Positions 55,121 through 64,000 are shown, numbered from the stretch's first letter. The stretch: DNA of 64,000 bases from Komarekiella delphini-convector SJRDD-AB1 (GCF_014831675.1 NZ_VJXY01000019.1:62001-126000); one strand, 5' to 3'. Numbers and translations: made by a program. The notes: a model not told the origin generated them from the sequence alone.

Positions 55121-55927
55121 ATGAATAAAAGAGACAAAATAACAGTAATTTTTGGAGTTATTTTATTTATATTAGGATTGAGTATTGCAAGTTTAATGAC
55201 TCAGTTACCTAAGCCAAAAAGTATTAAAGCTAAAGAAGCGCAGCCAGACAAAGTAGTGATAGCTAATAGTTGGTTAGCAAATCCTTTATTGCCTAAGCCA
55301 AAAAACATTAAAGCTAAAGCTAAAAAACTACAACCAAAAGTAATCAGAGCTAATAGTTGGTTAGCAGCTTCTTTCCCTGTAGAAAACTTTCAAGCTTATA
55401 CATCTCCTTTTGGCTACCGCCGTTCTGCTACTGGCAGTTCTAATTGGGAATTTCACGGAGGCTTAGATATCGCCGCCCCACAAGGTAGTTACATTCGCAA
55501 TTGGTGGGCAGGTACAGTAGTTAAAGTTGGCGATGCCTACGGCGGGCAAAGCCTACGTGATGCCTGTGGCACTCATATAGTAATTAAATCAGGAGAATGG
55601 GAACACACCTATTGCCACATGGAAGGATACGTCGAAACTGTAGATAGTCGTCGCTATCTAATTGATCATGCAGGTGGAATACAAATCTGGGAAGGTCAGC
55701 AGATACCAACTGGAGTCAGAATTGGCAGGGTAGGGATGACTGGACGCACCACTGGGCCTCATCTCCACTGGGGACTTAAATATGCCAACAACTATGTAGA
55801 CCCAGTAATGGTTCTGCGAGAAATGTATTCTCAACAGCGAGTTGCTAAAAGAGGAAGCTCAATTCAGCCTCAACAGTCACAAGTCATTATTCAAGAGTCA
55901 AAATTTATTCGCGATTCTGGTTATTAG
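55121..55927 (+). CDS. M23 family (LytM-type) peptidase
   Basis: 268 residues. An N-terminal membrane anchor (ITVIFGVILFILGLSIASL) is followed by a duplicated basic linker (LPKPKxIKAK...ANSWLA twice, about residues 28-87). The zinc peptidase domain has HGGLDIA and HLHWG, with an H-x-x-x-D ligand set and GRTTGPHLHWGLK. These enzymes cut peptidoglycan cross-bridges or act as activators. The domain is of the variant type with long loops (AYGGQSLRDACGTHIVI). AT-rich flanks and lower GC than neighbours are notable. Confidence 0.87.
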   Translation: MNKRDKITVIFGVILFILGLSIASLMTQLPKPKSIKAKEAQPDKVVIANSWLANPLLPKPKNIKAKAKKLQPKVIRANSWLAASFPVENFQAYTSPFGYRRSATGSSNWEFHGGLDIAAPQGSYIRNWWAGTVVKVGDAYGGQSLRDACGTHIVIKSGEWEHTYCHMEGYVETVDSRRYLIDHAGGIQIWEGQQIPTGVRIGRVGMTGRTTGPHLHWGLKYANNYVDPVMVLREMYSQQRVAKRGSSIQPQQSQVIIQESKFIRDSGY

Positions 55928-56604
55928 TTAAATAAAATATTTAATTAAAGCATTGAATTAAGATTTTTTGTTGCCATTTTGGCATATTTATAAACTAAGC
56001 AGATTACTATAGTAGTTAGAGAAAAATCGTCTTAATTAGAAAAACATATACTGCATTTATCAAGATAATTTCGTTGTTAATTTAATAATCAAAAAAAGTG
56101 TAGAAATTACAAAAAAATAAATCAAATATTTTTATTTAATTTGTGATACTGACATAAATTTATTTTTTAAACCGTAAAATTACTGAAAAAAGTCTTGCAA
56201 TATTAATCAAATAACCGTATTGTTTAAATAACCGTATTGTTGAAAGTAAGCTTCAGAAAAGCACTGATTAAATATAGTAGATCATCAAAGTAAGTGTTTC
56301 CCTGTGACTTGGCCAATTTGCCAAATCTATTATATTTTTAGGCTTGATTTCTCAGTAATTATCAAACATACAAGGGCCTTTTGTTATCAATTAAAAGGCT
56401 CTTAACTACCTTAACTAAATATATGTTGCAGGCTTCTATTCAGAAATTATGGAGCTTAGACAACATTCTCAAAACTTAGTTCAAAGTATAGAGGTTTATG
56501 TTGAAAAACTTCTAACTTTTTCTAGCATCCTTTTGGGCTGTGGCATCCATTTAAAACCATAGTTTTCAAGACTAATGTATACATCATTATCTTCTCATTA
56601 ATTC
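55928..56604. other. Very AT-rich intergenic region
   Basis: No gene seen in 677 bases. A direct repeat ATAACCGTATTGTT occurs twice near 56,210-56,240. Confidence 0.5.
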
Positions 56605-57594
56605 ATGATTAATGAGAATAATTGTAATGACAAGATAACAGAAAAATCAGAAATCTACCCAACTTGTATACTATTAAAGGTCACGTCAATGATATATTCA
56701 AAGATTTACCCATATTACGTAAAAGTCAAGACAAATCCTCTTTGGCTTGTGATGTTTCTAATAGGTCGATTTAGAATTTTTCATTCTTTTATAATTTATT
56801 TTTATAAATACTCTAAGCTGAATAATTATGATCTAAGGTTCTCCAGTTTTGTGGATCTTAAAGTTGACGATGCTGTTAACTGTCTGCAAAAAGATGGTGT
56901 CTACTTAGGACTTCAGTTGCCAAAATCTATTCTTCAAGAAATCCTTAGCTTTGCTTATAGCAATAATTGTTACGGAGATGCAGAGTATACGTGTGGGTTC
57001 TTGTATTCTGAAAAAGATAAAGCAATAAAGCAGCATGGAAAACCCTTTATTCGGGCTGAATATTACAATACTGCTGCGCTTTGTCCAGCAATTAAAAAAC
57101 TTGCCAGTGATCCAAAGTTATTAGACATTGCTACTCAATATTTAGGTAAAACTCCTGTATTTACAGGCAGTCGGTTACACTGGATTTTCGTAGTTAAAGA
57201 AGCCGGATATGATTTAAATAAAGCTGCTATGAATTTTCATTACGATTTAAATGACTATTGCAGCTTGAGATTTTTCTTTTATTTAACCGATGTGGATTTA
57301 TTGAGTGGCCCTCATGTATGTATTCGTGGGAGTCACAAGCGGAAGAAACTTACTTATCTTTTCTCTTTAATTAGACGACAACCTGAAGCAGAACTATTGG
57401 ATTATTATGGAGCAGAAAAGAGCTTAACTGTTTGTGGCCCAGCAGGTTTTGGTTTTGCCGAAGATGTATTTTGTTTTCATAAAGCAACACCCCCAATCTC
57501 TAAAGATCGTCTCATGCTACAAATCCAATTTAATTTGCATAATTATGGGGAGCAGACTGATATAGTAGATCCGGTTTTACTTAGGCAGGCTTAG
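56605..57594 (+). CDS. Phytanoyl-CoA dioxygenase-like (Fe(II)/2-oxoglutarate) protein
   Basis: 329 residues. The iron-binding facial triad is suggested by His-x-Asp in NFHYDLNDY and a distal His in VFCFHKATPP, with a 2-oxoglutarate-binding Arg in DRLMLQIQF. GPHVCIRGSHK is also typical of PhyH-family hydroxylases. The N-terminal 100 residues have hydrophobic patches (LWLVMFLIGRFRIFHSFIIY) that may touch a membrane. The hydroxylated substrate is unknown. The gene is in an AT-rich region, so acquisition by transfer is possible. Confidence 0.75.
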   Translation: MINENNCNDKITEKSEIYPTCILLKVTSMIYSKIYPYYVKVKTNPLWLVMFLIGRFRIFHSFIIYFYKYSKLNNYDLRFSSFVDLKVDDAVNCLQKDGVYLGLQLPKSILQEILSFAYSNNCYGDAEYTCGFLYSEKDKAIKQHGKPFIRAEYYNTAALCPAIKKLASDPKLLDIATQYLGKTPVFTGSRLHWIFVVKEAGYDLNKAAMNFHYDLNDYCSLRFFFYLTDVDLLSGPHVCIRGSHKRKKLTYLFSLIRRQPEAELLDYYGAEKSLTVCGPAGFGFAEDVFCFHKATPPISKDRLMLQIQFNLHNYGEQTDIVDPVLLRQA

Positions 57595-57624
57595 ATTCCC
57601 GACTTTTATAAAAAGTCGGGAATC
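57594..57624. terminator. Bidirectional terminator hairpin
   Basis: GATTCCCGACTTTT pairs perfectly with AAAAGTCGGGAATC around ATA. Poly-T follows the stem on both strands (TTTT within the stem, CTTGTTG after it). It lies between the convergent dioxygenase-like gene and ftsH. Confidence 0.85.
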
Positions 57625-57644
57625 TTGTTGTTCACAATAAATTT

Positions 57645-59534
57645 CTAACGAGGTACAGCCAATTTCTCATCAACTACTTGGGTGTTTTCAATGACAATTT
57701 TGCGGAATATTTCACCCTCAATTGTTTCCTGTTCTATTAACAAATCTACTAAACGTTCCAAAACTACGCGGTGTTCTTGCAACAATTCTTTTGCCTTAAT
57801 GTAAGAAGTATTGACAATTTCGCGCACTTGAGAGTCAATTTTGGCGGCAATTTCCTCAGAATATTCTGATTTATTCATCCAGTCGCGTCCTAAAAATACC
57901 TCTCCACTCTGATTTTCTAGAGACAACGGGCCTAATTCAGACATCCCGAATCGTGTCACCATCTGCCGGGCCATCCCTGTCACCTGTTGTAAGTCATTGC
58001 CTGCACCTGTAGTCACTTCCGGCTTACCGAAAACAATTTCCTCGGCAGCGCGACCACCCAAAGTTGCAGTAATCCTGGCTTTGAGTTGAGAACGGGAAAT
58101 TAATCCTTGTTCTTCGTTGGGAGTAAACCAAGTTAATCCCAGCGCTTGTCCCCGTGGGATGAGCGTAACTTTCTGCACGGGGTCATGGTCTTTGAGCAAT
58201 GTGCCTACTAAAGCGTGTCCAACTTCGTGGTAAGCAATTAAGCGCTTGCTCTTGCTATCTACCAAGGCAGTACCTTCCATCCCTGCGACTACCCGATCTA
58301 CAGCATCATCAATTTCTAGAAGGGTGACAGCTTCTTTGCGCCTTCTGGCGGTGAGAATGGCAGCTTCGTTGAGTAAGTTGGCCAAATCTGCCCCAGTAAA
58401 ACCAGGAGTGCGGCGAGCGATCGCTTCTAATGACACACTAGGATCGATTTTCTTATTCCGCGCATGAACTTTTAAAATGTCCAGCCGTCCTTTAAGATCC
58501 GGTGCATCTACAATCACTTGTCGGTCAAAGCGTCCTGGTCTAAGCAGTGCTGCATCCAGTACATCTGGGCGGTTGGTGGCAGCAATAATAATGATGCCGG
58601 TGTTACCTTCAAACCCATCCATTTCGGTTAGTAGTTGGTTGAGGGTTTGTTCTCGCTCATCATTACCGCCACCGATACCAGCACCCCGCTGGCGTCCTAC
58701 AGCATCAATTTCATCGATAAATATCAGACAGGGGGCATTATCTTTAGCTTTCTTGAACAGATCGCGCACACGGGATGCACCCACACCAACGAACATTTCT
58801 ACGAATTCCGAACCGGAAATGCTGAAGAAGGGTACGCCTGCTTCCCCGGCGATCGCTTTTGCTAGGAGAGTTTTACCTGTACCAGGAGGGCCGATTAACA
58901 GCACTCCCTTGGGAATACGTGCGCCTACAGCGGTAAATCTTTCTGGCTGTTTAAGAAAAGTGACGACTTCTTCAAGTTCTTCTTTCGCTTCTTCAACTCC
59001 TGCTACGTCTTCAAACTTTACTCCAGTTTTCGCCTCCATTTGGAAGCGTGCTCTGGATTTGCCAAAGTTCATCGCTTGGCTAGAGGCATTGGTAGAGCGG
59101 CGGAGGAACAACAACATTAAAGCAACAAGTGGCAAAATCCACATCAGGTTGATCAACAGCCCTACAGCAGCTCGACTGTTAGCAGAAGAAACCTCGCCAA
59201 AATCAACATTCTTTTCTTTAAGAATGTTAATCAACTCTGTGTTTTGTGCCAAAAGTCGTACTTGTAGAGGTTGTGCATCCGGCTTTTGCCCCTGTAGATA
59301 CACCCTTGCTATTTGTTCGGTTTCGTCCAACTCTACTCTTTTAACTTCTCCTTGCTTCGCTTTTGTGATCAATTCGCCATAATTTAGGGTGTCACGCTCT
59401 GCTTTTTGTGCAAAGGCGGGAGCACCCCCAAACATACCCGGCAACATGATCAAACTGGCTGCTAGCGCACCAGCCCAAGCAAGTCGTTTTGGCGAGCGCT
59501 GTTTCATCAATGCCTTTTTTCCCAAATTTGTCAT
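57645..59534 (-). CDS. ftsH: ATP-dependent zinc metalloprotease FtsH
   Basis: FtsH hexamers extract and degrade membrane and damaged proteins, including photosystem subunits. N-terminal signal/membrane segment at about 18-42 ([20 protein letters not shown]), a short lumenal or periplasmic part, and a second membrane helix at about 123-145. The AAA module has GPPGTGKT (215-222), Walker B IFIDEID (271-277) and the SRH with [19 protein letters not shown]. The protease has HEVGH (436-440). The 629 residues fit. ATG 59534 or the internal MKQRSPKR may be used. Confidence 0.96.
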   Translation of the reverse strand: MTNLGKKALMKQRSPKRLAWAGALAASLIMLPGMFGGAPAFAQKAERDTLNYGELITKAKQGEVKRVELDETEQIARVYLQGQKPDAQPLQVRLLAQNTELINILKEKNVDFGEVSSANSRAAVGLLINLMWILPLVALMLLFLRRSTNASSQAMNFGKSRARFQMEAKTGVKFEDVAGVEEAKEELEEVVTFLKQPERFTAVGARIPKGVLLIGPPGTGKTLLAKAIAGEAGVPFFSISGSEFVEMFVGVGASRVRDLFKKAKDNAPCLIFIDEIDAVGRQRGAGIGGGNDEREQTLNQLLTEMDGFEGNTGIIIIAATNRPDVLDAALLRPGRFDRQVIVDAPDLKGRLDILKVHARNKKIDPSVSLEAIARRTPGFTGADLANLLNEAAILTARRRKEAVTLLEIDDAVDRVVAGMEGTALVDSKSKRLIAYHEVGHALVGTLLKDHDPVQKVTLIPRGQALGLTWFTPNEEQGLISRSQLKARITATLGGRAAEEIVFGKPEVTTGAGNDLQQVTGMARQMVTRFGMSELGPLSLENQSGEVFLGRDWMNKSEYSEEIAAKIDSQVREIVNTSYIKAKELLQEHRVVLERLVDLLIEQETIEGEIFRKIVIENTQVVDEKLAVPR

Positions 59535-59951
59535 AATAATTACCTTTTTTCTGATGGCATAAGCTGAGGGCTGGTTTTATGCCTATTCTTCTAGCAAAAA
59601 TTCCAATAACTGGAAATTACAGTTTTCTTATCTAGTCTAACTTCCATACAAAACCATTCCCAAATCTATCTCGGCTCTGATATGAATTCAATCAATTCGG
59701 ATAAATCTACTCCTCAGTAGGATGACAAGCAAGCCAGCCTGGTATAACACTCATTATTAGGTTGGGCATTTAGTAACTATTGTGACAAAATTTTTTCTTT
59801 TCTATTCGCTTCACACGTTAATCATAAAATTTTCCGGTGGACTGTAATTTGACATATTACGATACAAATCGTTAAGATAAACATAATCGTAATGACTTCG
59901 TTTTTTAAAAAATCTGTTGATAGTAGTTAGTTAGTAGTTTGTGGGTTAATT
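59535..59951. other. Divergent intergenic region ftsH / FMN reductase
   Basis: No gene seen. It should hold promoters of both divergent genes. Confidence 0.45.
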
Positions 59952-60497
59952 ATGGTAAAAATTGTTGGTATTGGTGGTAGTTTAAGGCCGAACTCCTATA
60001 CCCAGATCGCTTTGCAGGTAGCAGCGCAACGGGTAGAAGCCCTAGGTGCAGAGATCGAAATTCTCGATTTACGACAGTTGCAGCTACCGTTTTGCAATGG
60101 TGAAAAGGAGTATGCAGATTACCCAGATGTTCAGCGGTTACGAAATGCTGTTAGTCACGCTGATGGGTTAATTCTAGCGACACCTGAATATCATGGCGGT
60201 GTTAGTGGTGTCCTGAAAAATGCCCTAGATTTGATGAGCTTTGAGGAACTATCTGACAAAGTGACAGGACTAATTAGCGTGTTGGGTGGTCAGTCTAATA
60301 GCAACGCTTTGAATGACCTACGGTTAATTGTTAGATGGGTGCATGGTTGGGTAATTCCAGAACAAATTGCGATCGGACAAGCTTGGGGTGCTTTCAGTCC
60401 TGAAGGTAAACTTAAAGATGAGAAGCTTTCTCAAAGATTTGATCAATTTGCTCAGAGCTTGGTTGATAACACTCGGAAGCTGCGGGGCGTGAATTAG
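59952..60497 (+). CDS. NADPH-dependent FMN reductase family protein
   Basis: 181 residues, flavodoxin-like fold. GSLRPNSYTQIALQVAAQRV binds the FMN phosphate, TPEYHGGVSGVLKNALDLMS is the family motif near the isoalloxazine ring, and the C-terminal part is helical. Such enzymes reduce FMN, quinones, azo dyes or metals; the substrate cannot be read from sequence. It is followed by a strong hairpin. Confidence 0.9.
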   Translation: MVKIVGIGGSLRPNSYTQIALQVAAQRVEALGAEIEILDLRQLQLPFCNGEKEYADYPDVQRLRNAVSHADGLILATPEYHGGVSGVLKNALDLMSFEELSDKVTGLISVLGGQSNSNALNDLRLIVRWVHGWVIPEQIAIGQAWGAFSPEGKLKDEKLSQRFDQFAQSLVDNTRKLRGVN

Positions 60498-60526
60498 TTT
60501 AGGGTGGGCAAAGACCCACCCCAAAC
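60497..60526 (+). terminator. Terminator-like hairpin after the FMN reductase gene
   Basis: GTTTAGGGTGGG pairs with CCCACCCCAAAC (one mismatch) around CAAAGA. It begins at the last base of the stop codon. Confidence 0.7.
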
Positions 60527-60555
60527 TCAATGATGCTAATTGTGAGTGAATCGAG

Positions 60556-60900
60556 CTAAATATTTATACTTTGTAGAATTTGGGAAGGTAGCAAGAACTT
60601 GTAAGGCATGATCCTTGTAGAATTCTTTTGAGTAATTTCTTTCTCAATCCCTTTTATACAAGCTGGTTCATCTTTGGCTGGAATACCTACTACAATTTGA
60701 TGAATTGCACTTTGTAACTCAGATTGTTTTTCTGTAAGGAAAAAGTATTTATATCCTGTAGTTCCTTGAATCTTTTGACTGGGAGACACAAATACAACAT
60801 TAGGCTTGTGTTTCAAAGTATGTAATATTGTCCCTATGATCGTTGCCGCAGATGTGCCGAATAGTAAGACCACTGCGGAGATAGATAATCTTAGTCCCAA
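60556..60900 (-). CDS. Hypothetical protein, membrane-anchored; possible remnant
   Basis: 114 codons from a TTG. The frame stays open further upstream to about 60,970 (...REEKVRKKRILGLRLSISAV). One hydrophobic helix (ISAVVLLFGTSAATIIGTIL) is preceded by basic residues and followed by a soluble part with KYFFLTEKQSELQSAIHQIVVG. Together with the ATPase fragment just upstream, it may be the 3' remnant of a longer STAND-type gene. No family recognised. Confidence 0.4.
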   Translation of the reverse strand: MGLRLSISAVVLLFGTSAATIIGTILHTLKHKPNVVFVSPSQKIQGTTGYKYFFLTEKQSELQSAIHQIVVGIPAKDEPACIKGIEKEITQKNSTRIMPYKFLLPSQILQSINI

Positions 60901-60969
60901 TATTCTCTTTTTACGTACCTTCTCTTCCCTGTGTTGCGATCGCGAAACTCTACATAAGCATCTACATAT

Positions 60970-61203
60970 TCAGCCTCGATGTAGTTCAAAAAGCTGGATT
61001 TCGCTCTCATCTAAACGGGTTAAGCGGATAAACATATTGTTAACTTGGTCTTGTTCTAGGAGTGACAAAGTATTGTAAACATCATCGGCAGTTTGGGTGA
61101 TCGCCATATTCACACCACTGATCGCCTCATACTCTACAGACCGCAACCATCTACCATGTCGCCGCTTCCACATTTCCAGCAGTGCATGTTGCAATAGTGG
61201 CAT
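60970..61203 (-). pseudogene. Fragment of an nSTAND1-type ATPase (WD40-associated) gene
   Basis: 77 codons: MPLLQHALLEMWKRRHGRWL, then EYEAISGVNMAITQTADDVYNTLS and EQDQVNNMFIRLTRLDE. This matches the region after the NTPase core in large STAND proteins with WD40 repeats or caspase-like domains, common in filamentous cyanobacteria. Neither the NTPase motifs nor the repeat domain is nearby. Upstream lies a dispersed repeat (61,205-61,260), so the gene is broken. Confidence 0.75.
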
Positions 61204-61627
61204 TGCTCCTTGGAGGGAAACCCTCCGACGCTCAATGACTCGCTAACGCTGCGCTATGGCAACTTCTCTTATTGCTTCCCCTGCTTGCAATTTGTATCAA
61301 TATTAAGGTGAAACGGTATGAGGAGGCGTTTCCAGATCCGATATGAAAGGTAAGAGCAAAGAAAAAGCGCAGTTTCAACCCACAAATTCCGCGCCTTGCA
61401 GCTTGGGAGTTTTAATTGAGTACGCCATAAACGTAGGGTAGACAAAAATTTGCCTACCCTACTCAACTGTTCGCGGCGAGTACAGCCAAGCTCAGTATTC
61501 AAGCGCCGCAGTCTCTCGTAAGCCCCTTTATGTTAGGCGCTCTAAGTTCTCCGCTCTTTTCTTAAAGGACTGGGGGACAAGGTGAATAAATAATCAATAC
61601 TCAATCCCCAATTCCTTTTACCTCAAC
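61204..61627. other. Repeat-rich intergenic region
   Basis: No gene. Bases 61,205-61,262 hold a dispersed repeat (GGAGGGAAACCCTCCGACGC... CGCTAACGCTGCGC). GTAGGGTAG and CTACCCTAC (61433-61441, 61454-61462) form a hairpin. A 77-codon frame at 61269-61502 spans this hairpin and is probably not coding. Confidence 0.55.
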
Positions 61628-62752
61628 TTAATGATGATGGTGGTGATGGTGATGGTGATGCCCAGATAATTGGGGGTTAACCGTCACAGCTTGCTCATTC
61701 TTCAATTCTGCAATGTGAGTATTCGCCCATTCAGCAGCCATCGCTAAGAATTCTGGATGGTCGTTAACACAAGCCATTTGTACGTAGTTCACACCAGAAT
61801 GCTTTTTCTCCAAAGCATGAATGATGTGATGTACATCCAATAGAGTTTCGTGATTTTCTGTGGCAAAACCAATTGGCATAAATATAACTACTTTTGCACC
61901 CAATTGAATGAGGTTATTAGCAGCTTGCTCTGCATTTGGTACTGTCCATTCAATTAATGGTGTGTCGTGATTGAGCCAGCCCACTGAGATTAAAGGATAG
62001 CGGTTAATTAACTTATCCCGTACCAAGTCGTACAGTGCTTGACTTTCGGTAATTCCAGAGGTGAATCCTTTGGCTTTGTGAGGACAGCCGTGATTCATTA
62101 ACACAATGCCGATTTGAGAAGGTAGGTAAGTTGCTGCTAAATCAGCGTTAATTTTCTCCTCAACTAAATGAGCCATCAAATCGATATAGGCTGGTTCGTT
62201 GAAGAAAGAAGGAATATAGCGCTGTGCTTTAACCCAATGTTCTTCACCATCGGTCAACTCGGTTAGAGCGTTGTTAACTTGCTCGATCGCAATACCACTT
62301 GTAAAAATTGAATCAACAACCAACAGTGGGTAAATTAAAATTTTGTCAAAGCCTTGGTTTTTGATTTCTGCCAAGACTTGATTGGGTAAGAAAGGGGCGC
62401 AGAAGTTGAAGGCTTTGAAGACTTGGACACTATCACCCCACTTTGCTTGTAAATTCTTCTCAATGCCAGCGCGTTGCTGTTCAAATATGGCGTTATGTGG
62501 GGAAATAAAATCATGATGTGTGTGTCCCCACTCATGGCGATCAAATAACGCTAGAAGCTTTGCCAGGGGGGGATAAACCCAGGTTGGTACTGGCGCAAAT
62601 TTTGCTGTGAGTAGATTTAAAGCTTGTTCGTTATAGTTAGCGAAGTCTTCGTAGCTTTCAACTTCGCCATAGCCCATGAGCAATACAGCTACACGGTCTT
62701 GACCTGATAAATGTTCGTGGGTGGCGTGCAGTTTTTCTGGGGTGGCAACCAC
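61628..62752 (-). CDS. Ferrochelatase-family protein with natural His10 tail
   Basis: 374 residues from the GTG at 62752, chosen because GAGG (62761-62764) is 8 nt upstream; an ATG at 62824 would add 24 residues without clear merit. Ferrochelatases insert metal into porphyrins. The present protein has the family folds MNHGCPHKAKGFTSG (in the place of SAHSIP), SVGWLNHDTPLIEW and MPIGFATENHETL. It differs enough from HemH that its metal and tetrapyrrole are uncertain. It has no C-terminal CAB helix. It ends in ten histidines encoded by mixed CAC and CAT codons. Metal storage or delivery to the active site is a plausible role. Confidence 0.75.
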   Translation of the reverse strand: MVATPEKLHATHEHLSGQDRVAVLLMGYGEVESYEDFANYNEQALNLLTAKFAPVPTWVYPPLAKLLALFDRHEWGHTHHDFISPHNAIFEQQRAGIEKNLQAKWGDSVQVFKAFNFCAPFLPNQVLAEIKNQGFDKILIYPLLVVDSIFTSGIAIEQVNNALTELTDGEEHWVKAQRYIPSFFNEPAYIDLMAHLVEEKINADLAATYLPSQIGIVLMNHGCPHKAKGFTSGITESQALYDLVRDKLINRYPLISVGWLNHDTPLIEWTVPNAEQAANNLIQLGAKVVIFMPIGFATENHETLLDVHHIIHALEKKHSGVNYVQMACVNDHPEFLAMAAEWANTHIAELKNEQAVTVNPQLSGHHHHHHHHHH

Positions 62753-62824
62753 AATAATTTCCTCTGTATAACCAAACTGGGTAGAGCTAAGGAATATTTT
62801 AATTATTTCCCTTACTCGTAACAT

Positions 62825-63089
62825 ATTATCCTATCCGGGGGGATAGGATAGGTAAAAAATAAAAACAATATATCAAGAGACATACTGGGGTTATTACTAC
62901 ATACTGAGTATTGAAAAAGGGGTTTTCTAGTAGTTTGTATCTAAATTTAGTTTGGATAAAAGCGAAATTTACATAGAATGAGTCAGTTTTTCTAGTACAT
63001 GAGCTATTAAAAGTGATTCACATTTAAGTATTAATTTATACTTTTGCTTTTAGTGTAGAATTGTAAAAGCTGTTAACACCAAATGATGA
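62825..63089. other. Intergenic region with GGGGGGATAG repeat
   Basis: No gene. The sequence CTATCCGGGGGGATAG (62833-62848) is an inverted repeat just upstream of the chelatase gene, and may be an operator or a hairpin. Confidence 0.45.
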
Positions 63090-63662
63090 ATGAGGATAAT
63101 CATTTGCCCTGGAATTAATGAACCAGCTTTAACTGAAAGCTTTATATCAGGATGGTTAGATCTATTTTCTGACAGCTCAATCAGTCAAAATCCAGTGAGT
63201 ATACTAGTTTTTCCGGGCAAGGGATTTTTGGCTTTATCAGCATTTCACATCTTGCAGTTTTTGCGCGATCGCTTAGGCGACAATCTAGAATCGCCAGTTA
63301 TATTCATTAGCTTTAGTGCTGGTGTAGTTGGGGCAATAGGAGCGGCTTATTCATGGCGGTTATTGGGCGGTCGTGTCAAAGCATTTATTGCGATAGATGG
63401 GTGGGGAGTGCCACTTTGGGGTGATTTCCCGATTTCGCGGATGAGTCATGATTATTTCACCCATTGGAGTTCTTGTTTGCTGGGTAGTGGGCAAAATAAC
63501 TTTTATGCAGAACCAGCAGTTGATCATTTGTCCATGTGGCGATCGCCACAAACTGTACAAGGCTCGTGGGTAGACTCAAAAATGGAGATTTTTCCACCTA
63601 GAGGTCGTCTAACTGCGGCCGAATTTTTGCATATGCTGTTAAAGCGCTATGAAGCAAATTAG
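63090..63662 (+). CDS. Hypothetical alpha/beta-hydrolase-like protein
   Basis: 190 residues. MRIIICPGINEPALTESFIS, SILVFPGKGFLALSAFHILQFL and VIFISFSAGVVGAIGAAYSW have the layout of an alpha/beta hydrolase with Ser in ISFSAGVVG in the nucleophile elbow. The catalytic acid and His cannot be assigned with confidence; DHLSMWRSP may hold the His. Probably a cyanobacterial conserved protein. The start is ATG 63090. Confidence 0.6.
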   Translation: MRIIICPGINEPALTESFISGWLDLFSDSSISQNPVSILVFPGKGFLALSAFHILQFLRDRLGDNLESPVIFISFSAGVVGAIGAAYSWRLLGGRVKAFIAIDGWGVPLWGDFPISRMSHDYFTHWSSCLLGSGQNNFYAEPAVDHLSMWRSPQTVQGSWVDSKMEIFPPRGRLTAAEFLHMLLKRYEAN

Positions 63663-63757
63663 TCCGGAAAACAGAGTTAGTAAGCAGGAGTGAGAAATAA
63701 AGAGTCAAGGGTCAAAGGTCAAGGATTAAGAGTTATTTGTCATTAATTATTCTCTTC

Positions 63758-63806
63758 CTCTGCTCCCCTGCTCCCCTGCCCCCCTGCCCCTCCGCCCCTC
63801 TGCTCC
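63758..63806. repeat. C-rich CCCCTGCTC/CCCCTGCCC repeat
   Basis: Six or seven imperfect 7- to 9-nt units on the plus strand, typical STRR-type filler between genes. It is about 30 bp upstream of the MFS start. Confidence 0.65.
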
Positions 63807-63837
63807 ATCTACCCTAGTCACTATCCCTAAATATCTG

Positions 63838-64000
63838 ATGTTTCCAACAGAACCCGCTGCTGTGAATAATGGGTTTGGCACCCTACTAAAAAATCGTAGT
63901 TTTATGCTCCTGTGGATTGGGCAATTGATTTCCCAGTTAGGAGATAAAGTCTTCTTCGTTTTATTGGTTGCTTTGCTGGAGAACTATCCACACCCTCCTG
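63838..64000 (+). CDS. MFS transporter, N-terminal part (runs off window)
   Basis: 54 codons are visible: MFPTEPAAVNNGFGTLLKNR, then SFMLLWIGQLISQLGDKVF and FVLLVALLENYP. A short cytoplasmic N-terminus followed by a first helix with LWIGQLISQLGDKV is typical of MFS permeases of the drug/macrolide-efflux kind. Substrate unknown. The start is ATG at 63838. Confidence 0.75.
   Translation, partial: MFPTEPAAVNNGFGTLLKNRSFMLLWIGQLISQLGDKVFFVLLVALLENYPHPP

Noticed and set aside
58477-59382. A 301-codon plus-strand open frame opposite ftsH
   Set aside because: It is a shadow of the ftsH reading frame: rich in Ser, Thr and Arg, with no family motif and no ribosome site. FtsH codon structure explains its openness.
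61269-61502. 77-codon minus-strand ORF
   Set aside because: It spans an intergenic hairpin repeat and has an unusual Trp, Cys and Arg composition; it is probably a repeat-derived frame.
61628-61660. Vector-derived His tag
   Set aside because: The tail has mixed CAT/CAC codons, ten residues, and natural flanking sequence to the stop and beyond. No vector sequence is seen.
1-64000. tRNA, rRNA or known riboswitch genes
   Set aside because: I looked through the intergenic gaps and saw no cloverleaf or conserved aptamer core that I could support; a covariance-model search would be needed to exclude them.

Overview
The window looks like a chromosomal piece of a filamentous, heterocyst-type cyanobacterium (Nostocales, Nostoc/Calothrix-like). 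Evidence: the HIP1 palindrome gcgatcgc recurs throughout; heptanucleotide tandem repeats of the CCCCAGT and GTCATTA kind fill intergenic gaps; and the genes are typical of cyanobacteria (pipX-pipY, sepF, ccmK3-ccmK4, crtR, chlH, DUF3086, DUF3119, DUF1824, a CYP110-like P450, a HetZ-related protein). No rRNA, tRNA or CRISPR array was recognised. The genus is an inference.

Layout. 1-7 kb: 5' part of a Ski2-like helicase, then pipX-pipY-sepF-proC, an ECF transporter T subunit and der, all on the minus strand. 7-13 kb: a metallophosphatase, a REP-associated tyrosine transposase between REP-like double hairpins, then a probable lipid cluster (MlaE-type permease, DUF3119, DUF3086, plsY). 13-25 kb: sppA, aroH, crtR, pyk, an M61 peptidase, a Crp/Fnr regulator, a PilB-like protein without an ATPase domain, and a HetZ-related protein. 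25-29 kb: carboxysome shell genes ccmK3-ccmK4 and, one gene away, a ParA-type ATPase plus a coiled-coil partner ending in a Trp-containing tail. I read this pair as a McdA/McdB carboxysome-positioning system. 29-44 kb: a P450, an acetyltransferase, a lipoprotein and coiled-coil pair, an ABC exporter, a prohibitin-like protein, an ABC-F ATPase, an intact VapBC pair, a 21-bp minisatellite, a three-gene glycine betaine/choline-type importer and a phytochelatin synthase-like protein.

44-48.5 kb is an accessory island of toxin-antitoxin genes. Four antitoxin ORFs are intact, but each toxin partner is broken: two by a single in-frame stop codon and two by truncation. One antitoxin segment of 324 bp occurs twice with almost no difference. 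An apparently intact higBA pair follows. 48.5-64 kb: chlH (Mg-chelatase H), an LpxB-like glycosyltransferase with heptamer repeats inside its reading frame, an AT-rich stretch with an M23 peptidase and a phytanoyl-CoA-dioxygenase-like protein, ftsH, an FMN reductase, remains of a STAND ATPase gene, a ferrochelatase-family protein with a natural ten-histidine tail, and the start of an MFS transporter.

The points most worth following are the toxin-only decay in the TA island, the putative McdAB pair next to ccmK3/K4, the His10 chelatase, the transposase flanked by REP hairpins, and the minisatellite.
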